Of a stretch of 64,000 bases of DNA, positions 53,659 to 62,790 are shown one piece after another. Made by a program: the position numbers and the translations under genes. A model generated the notes under the pieces. It made no database searches. It was not told the origin of the DNA and worked only from the letters and a program-made list of their open reading frames with translations. The DNA comes from Salinibacterium sp. SWN248 (GTDB lineage Bacteria > Actinomycetota > Actinomycetes > Actinomycetales > Microbacteriaceae). Every line of letters begins with the position of its first letter. Within the stretch, counting starts at the first letter, position 1. Location: the NCBI RefSeq assembly GCF_015864575.1, contig NZ_JADYWW010000001.1, positions 496,001 through 560,000 of the forward strand, in the 5' to 3' direction.

Positions 53659-54861
53659 CTAAGCGGCCGCGCTCACACCTTTAAGCTCTGCAAGCTCGCG
53701 CAGGCCAGAAGCCAAGCGTGAGACGCCTTCCCGGAAGATTTCGTCGCGGCCGTTCGAGCCGTACATGACGCGGATGTAGCCCTCGCCGACGTTGCCGAAC
53801 CAGTTGCCGGGGGAGACACCGAGCTGCTGGGTCTCGACGAGGTGCTTGACGACTTCGAGCGAGGTGCCGAGCTCGGAGATGTTGACCCAGTGATAGAAAC
53901 CACCGGCCGGCATTGTGACGCCCACGCCAGGGATACCCTGGAGCGCCTCGAAGATCGCGTGGCGACGCTGGTCGTAGATCGTGAACCACTCATCCGTGTA
54001 GGCGGGGTTCTCGTAGGCGGCGGCAACACCGTATTGAGCGAAGGTGTTCGTGGGGCCGACGTAGTTGAAGGTCGCGATCTTGAGCAGCGGCATAATCTCG
54101 GCCGGAGCAACGAGGTAACCCACGCGGAACCCCGTGAGGCCGAGGTCTTTCGAGGTGCCGAAGACGGTGAGGGTGCGTTCGCGCATTCCGGGCAGAGTCG
54201 CGAAGTTCACGTACTCGGCGCCGTCGTAGATCTGGCGCTCGAAGTCTTGGTCAACGATCACTCCCAGGTCGAACTCTTCGGCCAGCGCTGCGAGTTCCAT
54301 GAGATTCTCGCGGGTGTAGACGGTGCCGGTCGGGTTGTTGGGGTTGGTGATCACGATGGCGCGTGTGCGTTCCGTGATGCGCGAGCGGAACTCATCCATC
54401 CGCAGGGCGAAGCCGTCTTCTTCGTAGGTCGGAACCTCAACGCACACCGCACCCATCTGGTGGATGTCGTTGATGTTCTCTGCGAAGCCGGGGCTCGTGA
54501 CGAGAACTTCATCGCCCTGGCCGGGGCGGATGCAGATGCGAATCGAGAGAAAGAGGGTGAAGGCCGAGCTGGGGCCAACCATCAACTCCGTTTCGGGGTC
54601 GATCTCCATCCCGTTGAAGTCCCACAGTTTGTTAACGAGCGCCGTCTTCAGGCGAGGCTCGGCGTAGCCGTTGTCGAGCGAGTAGTGCGTTTTGCCGTCA
54701 TCGAGGGCTTGCTTGGTGGCATCGATGACGTGATCCGGCAGGCACTTATCTGGCGCGAACGGATCCGCGCCCATCATCATGATCCGACGCTCGGGATCGA
54801 GCCCTGCATAGAGGGAAAAATCGGGAGCGGCGAGGTCTCGCCACGAATCATCAATGCGCAC
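53659..54861 (-). CDS. Class I/II PLP-dependent aminotransferase
   Basis: The 400-residue protein has the PLP-binding Lys in VFGTSKDLGLTGFRVGYLV, the cofactor region TNPNNPTGTVYTRENL and VIVDQDFERQIYDG. It begins 23 bases after the Lrp gene on the same strand, at the end of the peptidase operon, so it likely transfers the amino group of a product of peptide breakdown. Confidence 0.92.
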   Translation of the reverse strand: MRIDDSWRDLAAPDFSLYAGLDPERRIMMMGADPFAPDKCLPDHVIDATKQALDDGKTHYSLDNGYAEPRLKTALVNKLWDFNGMEIDPETELMVGPSSAFTLFLSIRICIRPGQGDEVLVTSPGFAENINDIHQMGAVCVEVPTYEEDGFALRMDEFRSRITERTRAIVITNPNNPTGTVYTRENLMELAALAEEFDLGVIVDQDFERQIYDGAEYVNFATLPGMRERTLTVFGTSKDLGLTGFRVGYLVAPAEIMPLLKIATFNYVGPTNTFAQYGVAAAYENPAYTDEWFTIYDQRRHAIFEALQGIPGVGVTMPAGGFYHWVNISELGTSLEVVKHLVETQQLGVSPGNWFGNVGEGYIRVMYGSNGRDEIFREGVSRLASGLRELAELKGVSAAA

Positions 54862-54884
54862 GGAGCTGCTTTCTGTTGGAGCGG

Positions 54885-55424
54885 TTATTCGTCAATGCCG
54901 AGAATGTGAGTGAGCGGTGACGTGTCGTTGACCCGGCCGAGACTGATCATCGCTTCTACGCGCTGAAGGCCAGCGACGGCTCCCAGCTTCTCGAGCAGAA
55001 GGGTCTGCAGCTCGGCATGATCTTTCAGACGGAAACGCGCCATCATGTCGTAGGTGCCGCTCAGGATCAGAATCTCAGTGAGGGAAGGAATTGCCTGCAG
55101 AGCCTCAATGACCGTCAGCATTTTGGCATCCGACGTGATCTTGATCGGGATCACGACGAGCATCGGGCGGCCCATCGCTGACCAGTCCATCTCGATGCTG
55201 CGGCGGCGAATGACACCCGTGCGCTCGAGGCGGGCAACGCGCTCGCCGACGCTCGGCGCCGACATCCCGACCAGTGCCCCGAGGCTGCGTAGCGAAACGC
55301 TGGCGTCTTCGTGCAGATGGCGGATCAGCTGAAGGTCAACCGTGTCGAGCTCGACCTTGGGTGTGCTCTCTTCGAGCAGGTCAATGATCGTGGAGGCTTC
55401 GGCCGCTGCGACGGGATCAGTCAT
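54885..55424 (-). CDS. Lrp/AsnC family transcriptional regulator
   Basis: The protein (179 residues from ATG 55424) has the AsnC winged helix (DLQLIRHLHEDASVSLRSLGALVGMSAPSVGERVARLERTGVIR, in family order) and the ligand-binding RAM domain ending in QRVEAMISLGRV. It overlaps the end of the M20 gene by eight bases. It probably controls the peptidase/aminotransferase operon in response to an amino acid. Confidence 0.92.
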   Translation of the reverse strand: MTDPVAAAEASTIIDLLEESTPKVELDTVDLQLIRHLHEDASVSLRSLGALVGMSAPSVGERVARLERTGVIRRRSIEMDWSAMGRPMLVVIPIKITSDAKMLTVIEALQAIPSLTEILILSGTYDMMARFRLKDHAELQTLLLEKLGAVAGLQRVEAMISLGRVNDTSPLTHILGIDE

Positions 55425-56766
55425 TGTTCGCGAACCCGTTGGCCTCAAGGTTGTTGAGCAGGTCGAGCGTGAACTGGATGTGGGTGAGGTAGTCCTCGAG
55501 GTAGCCGTGTTCGTTGTAGCCGTGCATGTTGCCCTCCGGTCGCAAAGTTCCGGTGGGTGAGATCAGGGGAGCCCCGAGATGTTCAAGGAAGAATGCTCCC
55601 GGTCCGGAACCAGTCATCACATCGTAGATGACCGGTTCTGCTTCGAAAGCTTTTGTTGCAGCTTCCAGCACCGAGACCGCGAACGGAGTGTCTACCGGAG
55701 AGAACGCAGGCTGCATGGTGCGGATGAGGTTGACCTGAATATCGGGAGCGGTGTCGCCGAGGAAGGTCTTCACGGCATCGAAGCACGCGTGCGGGTCCAT
55801 TCCCGGAACGAGCCCGAAGCGCACCTTCGCGGTGCCCTTCGCCGGAACACTGTGGCTGACGCTGGGGTCGATATCGAAGCCTGAGAGGCTCATCGACGGG
55901 GTGAAGATGAAGCGCTCCTTCAGCTCTGCCGCGGGCAGATCCTTCAAAGGGTTGACGCCGGGGAGGCTGATGGCATCGCCGGGAAGCGAAAGCTCCTGCG
56001 TGCGAGCCTTGGCTGCGGCATCCGGACGCAACGCAGAATCCGTGAAACCGGGAACGGCGATGAGGCCGTCCTCGGTGACGAGAGACGTGATCGCCCGCAT
56101 CAACTCGAGCGGTGCGGAACGCAGAATCTGCGAATACGAGGGGTGCTGATTGGAGGCCAGGATGTTCAGGCTCAGGCTGATCTCCATGCCGCCACGGCAT
56201 CCGAAGCCGACTGCGGGGCGACCGTCGTCTTCACGAAGGTAGCTCTCCCACAGCACGGCATCGGAGCTGAGGCGTTCGGAGTTCTCGGCCAACACTGTTT
56301 CGAGGCCGGGGCTACCGATCTCTTCACACGGGTCGGCGAGGTAGATCATGCTGTACGGCAAGCCGTCCGGGTGATCCTCAATGAACAGTTCGAGCGCGCG
56401 TAGGCGGCTCGTGACATCGGCCTTGTCGTCACAGGCACCGCGGGCCCACATGGCGCCGTCGCGGATTTCTGATTCGAAGGGGCCCGAAATCCACTGGTCG
56501 AGGTCGCCGACAGGCTGCACGTCGTAGTGGTTGTAGAGCATGAGCGTTTTGTCGCTCGCTCCGGGGAAGTAGGCGACCACGACCGGCCCGTATTCAGGAA
56601 TCTCGATGCGCTCGACGCGCTCGCTGAGCCGGCGAAGCTTCTGCTCCAACCAGTCGGCGGCAGCTTCGATCGCACCACGATCGCTTGCCACAGAAGGAAA
56701 GCGACAGAATTCCTGCCATTCGCGGATGCTCTGCTCACGCTCGGCATCAATACGGGGGTCGCGCAC
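55417..56766 (-). CDS. M20 family metallopeptidase (dipeptidase type)
   Basis: The 449-residue protein has the M20 metal-binding pattern: His-Asp in LYNHYDVQP, Asp in ARGACDDKAD, Glu-Glu in DPCEEIGSPG, and His near the end in NMHGYNEHGYLED. A dimerisation domain lies between. It cleaves dipeptides or N-acyl amino acids. It begins two bases after the M24 stop, so the two are co-transcribed. Confidence 0.93.
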   Translation of the reverse strand: MRDPRIDAEREQSIREWQEFCRFPSVASDRGAIEAAADWLEQKLRRLSERVERIEIPEYGPVVVAYFPGASDKTLMLYNHYDVQPVGDLDQWISGPFESEIRDGAMWARGACDDKADVTSRLRALELFIEDHPDGLPYSMIYLADPCEEIGSPGLETVLAENSERLSSDAVLWESYLREDDGRPAVGFGCRGGMEISLSLNILASNQHPSYSQILRSAPLELMRAITSLVTEDGLIAVPGFTDSALRPDAAAKARTQELSLPGDAISLPGVNPLKDLPAAELKERFIFTPSMSLSGFDIDPSVSHSVPAKGTAKVRFGLVPGMDPHACFDAVKTFLGDTAPDIQVNLIRTMQPAFSPVDTPFAVSVLEAATKAFEAEPVIYDVMTGSGPGAFFLEHLGAPLISPTGTLRPEGNMHGYNEHGYLEDYLTHIQFTLDLLNNLEANGFANND

Positions 56767-56768
56767 GA

Positions 56769-57929
56769 TTAGACTCCTCGGGAAATGGCGACGGGGGTGA
56801 GCTCGTACGGGTAGTCCGTAATGCGCTCGGCCCCGGTTTCGGTGACGAGAACGATGTCTTCGAGGCGAACTCCGCCGAAGCCCTGGCGGTAGCAGCCGGG
56901 CTCGATGGCGATCACGTCACCGGCAACCAGCACGGCGTCGTTCTGGCCGAGGCCGGGAGCTTCGTGAACTTCGAGGCCGATTCCGTGGCCGAGGCTGTGG
57001 AAGTAGCCCTCGTTGAGAACCTCGCCCGGCTTCTTGGTGAGCTGGGTGGGGTAGCCGGCGTTGCTGATCGGCTCGCACGAGATGCGGTGCAGTTCGGCAA
57101 CGGGAAGACCGGGGCGGATGGCGGCGAGCGTGTTGTCGAAGGCTTCCTTCACGATGCGCCAGTACGTCTCGAGCTCTTCGTTGATCTCGCCCTTGACGAA
57201 GGTGCGGGTCATGTCGGAGTTTCCACCGGACTCGGTGTCGCGGGGGCAGATGTCGACCGTGACGGGCTCGCCCTCGAAAATCTGGCCCGAGCCAGCGTGG
57301 TGGCCGATGCAGGTCTGCTCGCCGTGAGCCACGATGAGGCCGGCGTCTTCGCAACCGTTGCGCAAGAAGGCGGCGCGGATGCCCGTCTTCAAGTCTTCAC
57401 ACGTGAGGGGCTTGCCGTCGATGAGCAGTCCGCCATCGGCACCGACCGTTGCGGCTTCCATCTGGGTGGCGACGTGGGCGACGCCCGCTTCGGCAGCGAT
57501 CTGAGCGCGGCGCATGCCGGCAAGCTCGGCGGGTGACTTCACGCGGCGGCGCATCTCGAAGAGGTGGTTGTCGACGTTCAGCTCGATGCCAGCAGCACGC
57601 AAGTGATCGGCGACGCCGAGCGGGAAAGTGGAAGGAACGCTGGCGCTCGTCACGCCGGTGCGGGTGCAAGCCTCAACCAAGCAGTTGAGTTCGGCGAGGT
57701 CGGGGCCCTGTCCAGCGGCGCGGAAGTCATCGAAGCCGAGCTCTTCGAGCGGGAAGACGGTCATGTTGTCGACGTCGCGCATCCGTGCTGCTTCCAGCGA
57801 CTTGATCGCGGTGTAGCGCTTGCCATCAACTTCGATGTAGAGGAACGGGTCGTGCACCTCGTGGGTGATTACGTGTCGCATATCTGCTGACATCGTGCTC
57901 GAAAACATGAGGATAGGAGCGCTCGTCAT
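56769..57929 (-). CDS. M24 family Xaa-Pro peptidase
   Basis: The protein (386 residues from ATG 57929) keeps all five metal ligands of the pita-bread fold: Asp in VTVDICPRD, Asp in GGNSDMTRTF, His in HSLGHGIGLEVHEAPGLG, Glu in VIAIEPGCY and Glu in VRLEDIVLV. It is therefore an active aminopeptidase-P-like enzyme. The frame runs to 58055, but ATG 57929 gives the normal length; the upstream part has no match. First gene of a four-gene operon. Confidence 0.9.
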   Translation of the reverse strand: MTSAPILMFSSTMSADMRHVITHEVHDPFLYIEVDGKRYTAIKSLEAARMRDVDNMTVFPLEELGFDDFRAAGQGPDLAELNCLVEACTRTGVTSASVPSTFPLGVADHLRAAGIELNVDNHLFEMRRRVKSPAELAGMRRAQIAAEAGVAHVATQMEAATVGADGGLLIDGKPLTCEDLKTGIRAAFLRNGCEDAGLIVAHGEQTCIGHHAGSGQIFEGEPVTVDICPRDTESGGNSDMTRTFVKGEINEELETYWRIVKEAFDNTLAAIRPGLPVAELHRISCEPISNAGYPTQLTKKPGEVLNEGYFHSLGHGIGLEVHEAPGLGQNDAVLVAGDVIAIEPGCYRQGFGGVRLEDIVLVTETGAERITDYPYELTPVAISRGV

Positions 57930-58004
57930 CGTCTCTACTTCTTTCTTTGCTCGGTGCGGCTGAACGCCGTCATGGCGAAACCTTACGGTATCCGTATGAA
58001 GGCA

Positions 58005-58032
58005 ATGATAGGCCATGTGACGGTTTTGTAAA
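58005..58032 (-). promoter_or_regulatory. Promoter of the peptidase operon
   Basis: On the minus strand TTTACA (58032-58027) and TATCAT (58010-58005, close to TATAAT) are 16 bases apart, upstream of ATG 57929. Confidence 0.5.
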
Positions 58033-58060
58033 TTGTTTGTAAGGCAACTAGTCAATACAA

Positions 58061-58098
58061 CCTAACAACGAGATAACATTATGACACTTTACGTTAGG
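58061..58098. repeat. CCTAAC/GTTAGG inverted repeat between peptidase operon and peptide-binding gene
   Basis: CCTAAC (58061-58066) and GTTAGG (58093-58098) are arms of an inverted repeat with a 26-base AT-rich centre, in the divergent intergenic region. It is a candidate site for the Lrp regulator; this is unproven. Confidence 0.35.
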
Positions 58099-58183
58099 TC
58101 GCTGTTTCATAGCCCTAAAGTAAATCCAACGCCCGGAGCCACTCACTGTTGGCACCGTAGGCGCTCACTGCACAGGAGGAAGC

Positions 58184-59794
58184 ATGAAGACATCACGTTT
58201 CGGGTTGGGCGCTGTCGCGCTCGCCTCGGCGGTCTCGCTCACTCTCGCCGGCTGCGCTAGCAGCGATGGCGGAGATTCAGGCGACGTCAACCAGATCATC
58301 ACCACCAATGGAAGCGAGCCGCTGGGCCCGCTCATCACCACGGGAACCACCGAAGTGGGTGGCGGCAAGATTCTGACCAACATCTACGCGGGTCTCGTTT
58401 CCTACAACGCCGATGGCAGCATCAGCAACGACGTCGCCGAGTCGATCGAATCGGAAGACGGCCAAAACTGGACCGTCACGCTCAACGACGGCTGGACCTT
58501 CACTAACGGTGAAGCAGTCACCTCACAGTCGTTCATCGATGCATGGAACTACGGCGCGACCTTCAGCAACGCGCAGGCGTCCTCCTACTTCTTCGACAAC
58601 ATCGAAGGCTTCAACTACGAAGAAGACGCGGAGCTCACCGGCCTCACCGCCGTTGATGACCTCACGTTCGAGGTCGCGCTCAACTCTCCTGAAGCTGACT
58701 GGCCGCTGCGCCTCGGCTACACCGCCTTCATGCCGCTGCCGACCGTAGCGTTCGAAGACATGGATGCGTACGGCGAAAGTCCCGTCGGTAACGGTCCGTA
58801 CATGTTGGACGGTGACGACGCGTGGGAGCACGACGTTCAGATCGCTCTCGTCACTAACCCTGACTACGACGGTGTGCGCACCCCCGCCAATGGCGGAGTT
58901 ACGTTCAAGTTCTACACCTCGCAAGAATCCGCTTACGCGGACGTTCTTGGTGGCAACCTCGACATCCTCGACGCTGTACCCGACTCGGCATTCGGAATCT
59001 TCGAAGACGAGTTCGGCGACCGCGCCATCAACCAGCCTGCAGCCATCTTCCAGGGCTTCAACATTCCTTTCTACCTCGAGCACTTCAGTGGGGAAGAGGG
59101 AGAGCTGCGTCGTGCCGCTATCTCGATGTCGATCAACCGTGACGAGATCACCGATGTGATCTTCCAAGGAACCCGCACTCCCGCAACCGACTTCACGTCG
59201 CCTGTTGTCGATGGCTACTCGGACTCGCTCGCCGGTGCTGAGGTGCTCCAATTCAACCCCGAAGAAGCTCAGAAGCTGTGGGCCGAAGCCGACGCCATCT
59301 CGCCCTATGGCGACACCGTGTTCGACATCGCCTACAACGCTGATGGTGGCCACCAAGGTTGGGTGGATGCTGTAGCTAACAGCATCAAGAACACGCTCGA
59401 TATTGAGGCTGTTGGAAAGTCGTACCCCGACTTCAAGTCGTCGCTCGAAGACCGTGTAGCGGGCACGCTCACCGGCGGAACTCGCGCCGGATGGCAGGCT
59501 GACTACCCGTCGCTGTACAACTTCCTTGCTCCCCTGTACCAGACCGGTGCCGGCTCGAACTTCGAGGGCTACAGCAGCGCCGAGTTCGATGCACTCATGA
59601 AGGAGGGTGCAGCAGCGGACTCGGTCGATGACGCAACTGCTCTCTACCAGCAGGCTCAGGAAGTTCTGCTCACGGATCTGCCCAGCATTCCGCTGTGGTA
59701 CTCCAACGCCACTGGCGTCTCGGCTGACACCGTCGAGAACGTTGAGTTCGGTTGGGATTCAGTTCCGCTGTATTACGAAGTCACCAAGGGCTAA
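58184..59794 (+). CDS. Peptide ABC transporter substrate-binding lipoprotein (family 5)
   Basis: The 536-residue protein has a signal peptide with lipobox LAGC (about residues 22-25), and the SBP_bac_5 pattern: NIYAGLVSYNADGSISNDVAES, DGWTFTNGEAVTSQSFIDAWNYG, then AISMSINRDEITDVIFQGTRTPATDF. It binds oligopeptides outside the cell. It is an orphan: no permease or ATPase genes follow. It is divergent from the peptidase operon, supporting peptide scavenging. Confidence 0.93.
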   Translation: MKTSRFGLGAVALASAVSLTLAGCASSDGGDSGDVNQIITTNGSEPLGPLITTGTTEVGGGKILTNIYAGLVSYNADGSISNDVAESIESEDGQNWTVTLNDGWTFTNGEAVTSQSFIDAWNYGATFSNAQASSYFFDNIEGFNYEEDAELTGLTAVDDLTFEVALNSPEADWPLRLGYTAFMPLPTVAFEDMDAYGESPVGNGPYMLDGDDAWEHDVQIALVTNPDYDGVRTPANGGVTFKFYTSQESAYADVLGGNLDILDAVPDSAFGIFEDEFGDRAINQPAAIFQGFNIPFYLEHFSGEEGELRRAAISMSINRDEITDVIFQGTRTPATDFTSPVVDGYSDSLAGAEVLQFNPEEAQKLWAEADAISPYGDTVFDIAYNADGGHQGWVDAVANSIKNTLDIEAVGKSYPDFKSSLEDRVAGTLTGGTRAGWQADYPSLYNFLAPLYQTGAGSNFEGYSSAEFDALMKEGAAADSVDDATALYQQAQEVLLTDLPSIPLWYSNATGVSADTVENVEFGWDSVPLYYEVTKG

Positions 59795-59824
59795 TAGCTC
59801 CCACGTGAACTAGCACCAGGGATC

Positions 59825-59856
59825 AAGCCCGGGTCGACTTCGGTCGGCCCGGGCTT
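59825..59856 (+). terminator. Intrinsic terminator after the peptide-binding gene
   Basis: AAGCCCGGG (59825-59833) pairs with CCCGGGCTT (59848-59856), with an inner CGAC-TTCG-GTCG tetraloop hairpin and a T-run (TTTCT). This is a near-ideal intrinsic terminator, 30 bases after the stop. Confidence 0.9.
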
Positions 59857-59868
59857 TCTGGCGTGCGT

Positions 59869-60972
59869 CTAAACGGCACCCGTTGGTGTGGTGTTACCGG
59901 CTTTTATCGTCGCAATGGTCTTTGCCCATACGTCAGGATCTCCAACCAGGTGGGGGAGGGAAATCCTGTCGGCGTAGTCGCCGTGGCGGGCCAACATGGC
60001 GCTCCCCACCTCCTGCGGCTCAGCTTCCACTGCGAAAAGCTCCAGCACGTCATCGCCTATGAGCTTGGTCATTCGGCTCCAGCGGTCTTTCGACTTCTCC
60101 ACCGACAGCGCGTGGAGTCGATCGCCGAGGTCGCCCAAGTCGTGTGCTTCCCAGACAGGGCGGTAGCTGCGGGTGCTACCGTAGAAGGCGACCTGATATC
60201 GGACCTGCTCCCGATTTTTGACGAGCTCCTCTTCAGTGGCGCCCGTAACGAGGAAACCACCGGCCGTGATCGTGAAGTCATCACGCTTGCGACCGCCAGC
60301 GGCGAGCCCGCGTTCGATCGCGGGCATCATGACGGCATCTAGATAACCGCGGGTCCAGAACCCGTGGAGGACGATTCCATCCCCCACCTCGGCGCTGACC
60401 TCCGCCATGCGTGGGCCCACAGCGGCGAGCCAAATTGGCGGTGGTGCCGGCGTCCGAGTGTGCGGCACGAAGTATTCAGTCATGAGTGAGTGCTCGTAGA
60501 ACTCTCCAGAGAACGCCAGTGGCGTGTCCTCGCGCCATGAATCCCAGATTGCCGTCGTCGCAAGCACAAACTCTCGCATGCGAGCGGTCGGCTTACTCCA
60601 GGGCATGGAGAAACGGCGGGTGATGTGCGCGCGGATCTGAGTGCCGAGACCAAGGTGAAAACGTCCGGCGGTGAGCTCTCCCAGTTCGTGGGCGGCATAC
60701 GCAAGAGTCATGGGGGTTCGTGCGAACGCGACAGCAATCTTTGTTCCCAGGTCCATATCTCCCGAGTATTGGCTCGATACGGCGCATGCAACGAATGGAT
60801 CCCCGGTCACTTCGGCTGCGAAGATACCGTCAAAGCCGAGTTGCTGAGCCAGCAACGTGCTCTCTGCCGTATGCCCAAGGTCGCTCAGATGAGTGTCGAC
60901 CTTCAGGGCGTTGCTCCGCCCACTCTCGTCGCTTTCGCTGATGAGACCTCTGTGGTCGTCACGCTGCCGCAT
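59869..60972 (-). CDS. F420-type luciferase-like monooxygenase/oxidoreductase (LLM, TIGR03617-like)
   Basis: The 367-residue protein has the LLM fold with QLGFDGIFAAEVTGDPFVACAVSSQYS, DLGTKIAVAFARTPMTLAYAAHELGELTAGRFHLGLGTQ and PPIWLAAVGPRMAEVSAEVGDGIVLHGF. It matches the F420-dependent subfamily more than FMN-type. It may oxidise a sugar or polyketide-like substrate. It is divergent from the TRAP operon, so the two may share a substrate. The N-terminal ~20 residues look non-conserved. Confidence 0.85.
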   Translation of the reverse strand: MRQRDDHRGLISESDESGRSNALKVDTHLSDLGHTAESTLLAQQLGFDGIFAAEVTGDPFVACAVSSQYSGDMDLGTKIAVAFARTPMTLAYAAHELGELTAGRFHLGLGTQIRAHITRRFSMPWSKPTARMREFVLATTAIWDSWREDTPLAFSGEFYEHSLMTEYFVPHTRTPAPPPIWLAAVGPRMAEVSAEVGDGIVLHGFWTRGYLDAVMMPAIERGLAAGGRKRDDFTITAGGFLVTGATEEELVKNREQVRYQVAFYGSTRSYRPVWEAHDLGDLGDRLHALSVEKSKDRWSRMTKLIGDDVLELFAVEAEPQEVGSAMLARHGDYADRISLPHLVGDPDVWAKTIATIKAGNTTPTGAV

Positions 60973-61396
60973 GGGCTCTCACTTCCTCGTGAACCTTGTC
61001 GTACGTCGAGCTATGAGCCGCTCTCGTGCTGAGAGTGGTGTCGACTCTGGTCACCGTAACACCGCCGCCGCCAGTTTGTATGCATTGCGTCAAATGGGCC
61101 GCGGGGGCATTCTCGGCTCACAAAGACGAGTTCACGGTGCCATTTTTGGCAAAGTGCTGGCCGCGCCGCTATTTTGGCGATGATTAGCGCACGCCGCGAG
61201 CCGCCGAAACCGTCATTCGTATACAAATGGCGTTAAATAGGCGCAGAAATCTTGACTTAACGACGAAATACTCGAAGTATGTATACCAAACGCACCAAGC
61301 TAGTCCAATGAGGGGCTCGCTTCGACGGTCTATCAGCCCCGTCATGGAGAATTCCGGCTCCCTCAATGTTAATGATGACATCAGAGAAGGACTCAC
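60973..61396. other. Intergenic region of LLM gene and TRAP operon
   Basis: About 420 bases hold no convincing gene on either strand. The right half contains the TRAP promoter and two GTATAC sites. The left half contains short GC-rich hairpin-capable sequence (GCCA-TTTT-TGGC) but nothing recognised. Confidence 0.5.
61219..61286 (+). promoter_or_regulatory. TRAP operon promoter with two GTATAC operator candidates
   Basis: TTGACT (61252-61257) and AAGTAT (61275-61280) are 17 bases apart. A GTATAC palindrome lies upstream (61219-61224) and another directly at the transcription start (61281-61286). Such paired palindromes are typical of GntR-type repressor sites. No such regulator gene is adjacent. 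Confidence 0.5.
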
Positions 61397-62680
61397 ATGA
61401 TGACTATGGGAACGAAACCACGCCGGCGGATCATGGCGACGATAGCAGTGGGGGCTGCCGCTGCGTTTGTGCTGTCAGGGTGCTCCCGCGCTGACATCGG
61501 TGGAGGAGAGGTTGCCACCGGCAACGCGCTGCCCGCCGGCTCATCGGCAGCTGACTTCCAAGAAGCGCTGAGCGACATGCCAGACACGACTTTGACCTTT
61601 CAATCGACTGTTTCGTCGGCCGACAGCCCCGACGCAGAGTCAACGCTGGAATTCATCGAGCGCGTCAACGAGTATTCGGGCGGCAAGATCATGCTCGACG
61701 TTACCTGGGCGAACGGAATCGTACCCAACGTCGTTGAGGTCGACAAGGCTCTGGCTGACGGCCGCATCGACATTGGGTATGCCTGGCCGCAGTACAACGC
61801 CTCGGAGTACCCGGCCAACAACTTGCTCGTAAACCTGACCCTGCTCCGTGACCCGCAGATGGTGCCTGGTTACTACTCGATTATGGCGTCGCTGCAGCAG
61901 GAAGGCCTTCAGACTCCCGAGATAATGGAAGAGTACACAAAGCAGGGGATCACGCCCCTCACCGTCATGGGCGCCGACGGTCCATCCATCATCGCGTGTA
62001 CTGAGCCTGTTCTCACCCTTGCCGACCTCGCGGGTAAGCAGATTCGCGCCGGCGGAGTCGCGCAGTCTCGTCAAATCGAAGAGCTGGGTGCAGTGCCGGT
62101 TTCGATGCCGTATACCGAGGTGTATGAAGCACTGCAGCGAGGGATACTTGACTGCTCGATGTCAGCTCATGCAATTGCTGTTATTGCCGGTCACACCGAG
62201 GTTGCTCCGTTCATCATGCACACCACTGCCGCGAGCTTCGTGTCGACTCCGTCGAACTTGTACGCCGGGCCGGTGTTCACGACGCTCCCCGTCGTGGCGC
62301 AGCAGCTCATCCTTGAATCGGTCGACATCATGCGGGGAGCGTCCATTGAGTCTGGCCTCAGTCGTATCGCTACTACTTTCGCTGATTCCGTCGCTGACAA
62401 TGGCGGGGCCTTACTGGCCTTCGACCCCGAGGTCGACGCGAGACTTGCCGAGATCAACGAAGGTATCGTCCAGGATGCGATTGACTCGGACTTGCTCGAT
62501 GGAGCATCGCTGGTACAGCGCATCGAGGCGGCGAACGTCGAATGGCTGGAAATCGGTACTGAGCTCGGTTATACCGAAGACGGTCCCGTCGAGGAATTCC
62601 CGGAGTGGTATATCGGTACCGACTCGGAGCCGTGGGCAAGCATGGTGAGCGAAATGATCACGCAGAAGCGGTTCAGCTAG
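61397..62680 (+). CDS. dctP: TRAP transporter substrate-binding lipoprotein (DctP family)
   Basis: The 427-residue protein has a signal peptide with lipobox LSGC (about residues 26-29) and the DctP pattern: EFIERVNEYSGGKIMLDVTW, ADGRIDIGYAWP, LADLAGKQIRAGGVAQSRQIEELGAVPVSMPYTEVYEALQRGILDCSM. The Arg of the conserved selectivity site is in KQIRAGG. AGAAGG (61385-61390) lies six bases before the ATG. It captures an organic acid outside the cell. Confidence 0.95.
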   Translation: MMTMGTKPRRRIMATIAVGAAAAFVLSGCSRADIGGGEVATGNALPAGSSAADFQEALSDMPDTTLTFQSTVSSADSPDAESTLEFIERVNEYSGGKIMLDVTWANGIVPNVVEVDKALADGRIDIGYAWPQYNASEYPANNLLVNLTLLRDPQMVPGYYSIMASLQQEGLQTPEIMEEYTKQGITPLTVMGADGPSIIACTEPVLTLADLAGKQIRAGGVAQSRQIEELGAVPVSMPYTEVYEALQRGILDCSMSAHAIAVIAGHTEVAPFIMHTTAASFVSTPSNLYAGPVFTTLPVVAQQLILESVDIMRGASIESGLSRIATTFADSVADNGGALLAFDPEVDARLAEINEGIVQDAIDSDLLDGASLVQRIEAANVEWLEIGTELGYTEDGPVEEFPEWYIGTDSEPWASMVSEMITQKRFS

Positions 62681-62687
62681 AGCTGCC

Positions 62688-62725
62688 TGCGAGGGCTCGG
62701 TGCCACCTGGCCCCGAGCCCTCGCA
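62688..62725 (+). promoter_or_regulatory. Intercistronic hairpin between dctP and dctQ
   Basis: TGCGAGGGCTCGG (62688-62700) pairs perfectly with CCGAGCCCTCGCA (62713-62725), a 13-bp stem with a 12-base loop, eight bases after the dctP stop. Without a T-run it probably attenuates or stabilises, so more binding protein is made than membrane subunits. Confidence 0.6.
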
Positions 62726-62790
62726 ACCCTCGAGGCTCGTCCGCGTGCCAACCCCTCACTACCCACCGACCCAAAGGAGCAACGACAACG

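Noticed and set aside
53842-54909. A 355-codon plus-strand frame opposite the aminotransferase
   Set aside because: Shadow of the aminotransferase gene, with no motifs.
53659-62680. Ectoine-degradation locus (M24, Lrp, aminotransferase and a TRAP transporter nearby)
   Set aside because: The M24 protein keeps all five metal ligands and looks like a normal Xaa-Pro peptidase, the deacetylase of that pathway is missing, and the TRAP genes are separated by unrelated genes.
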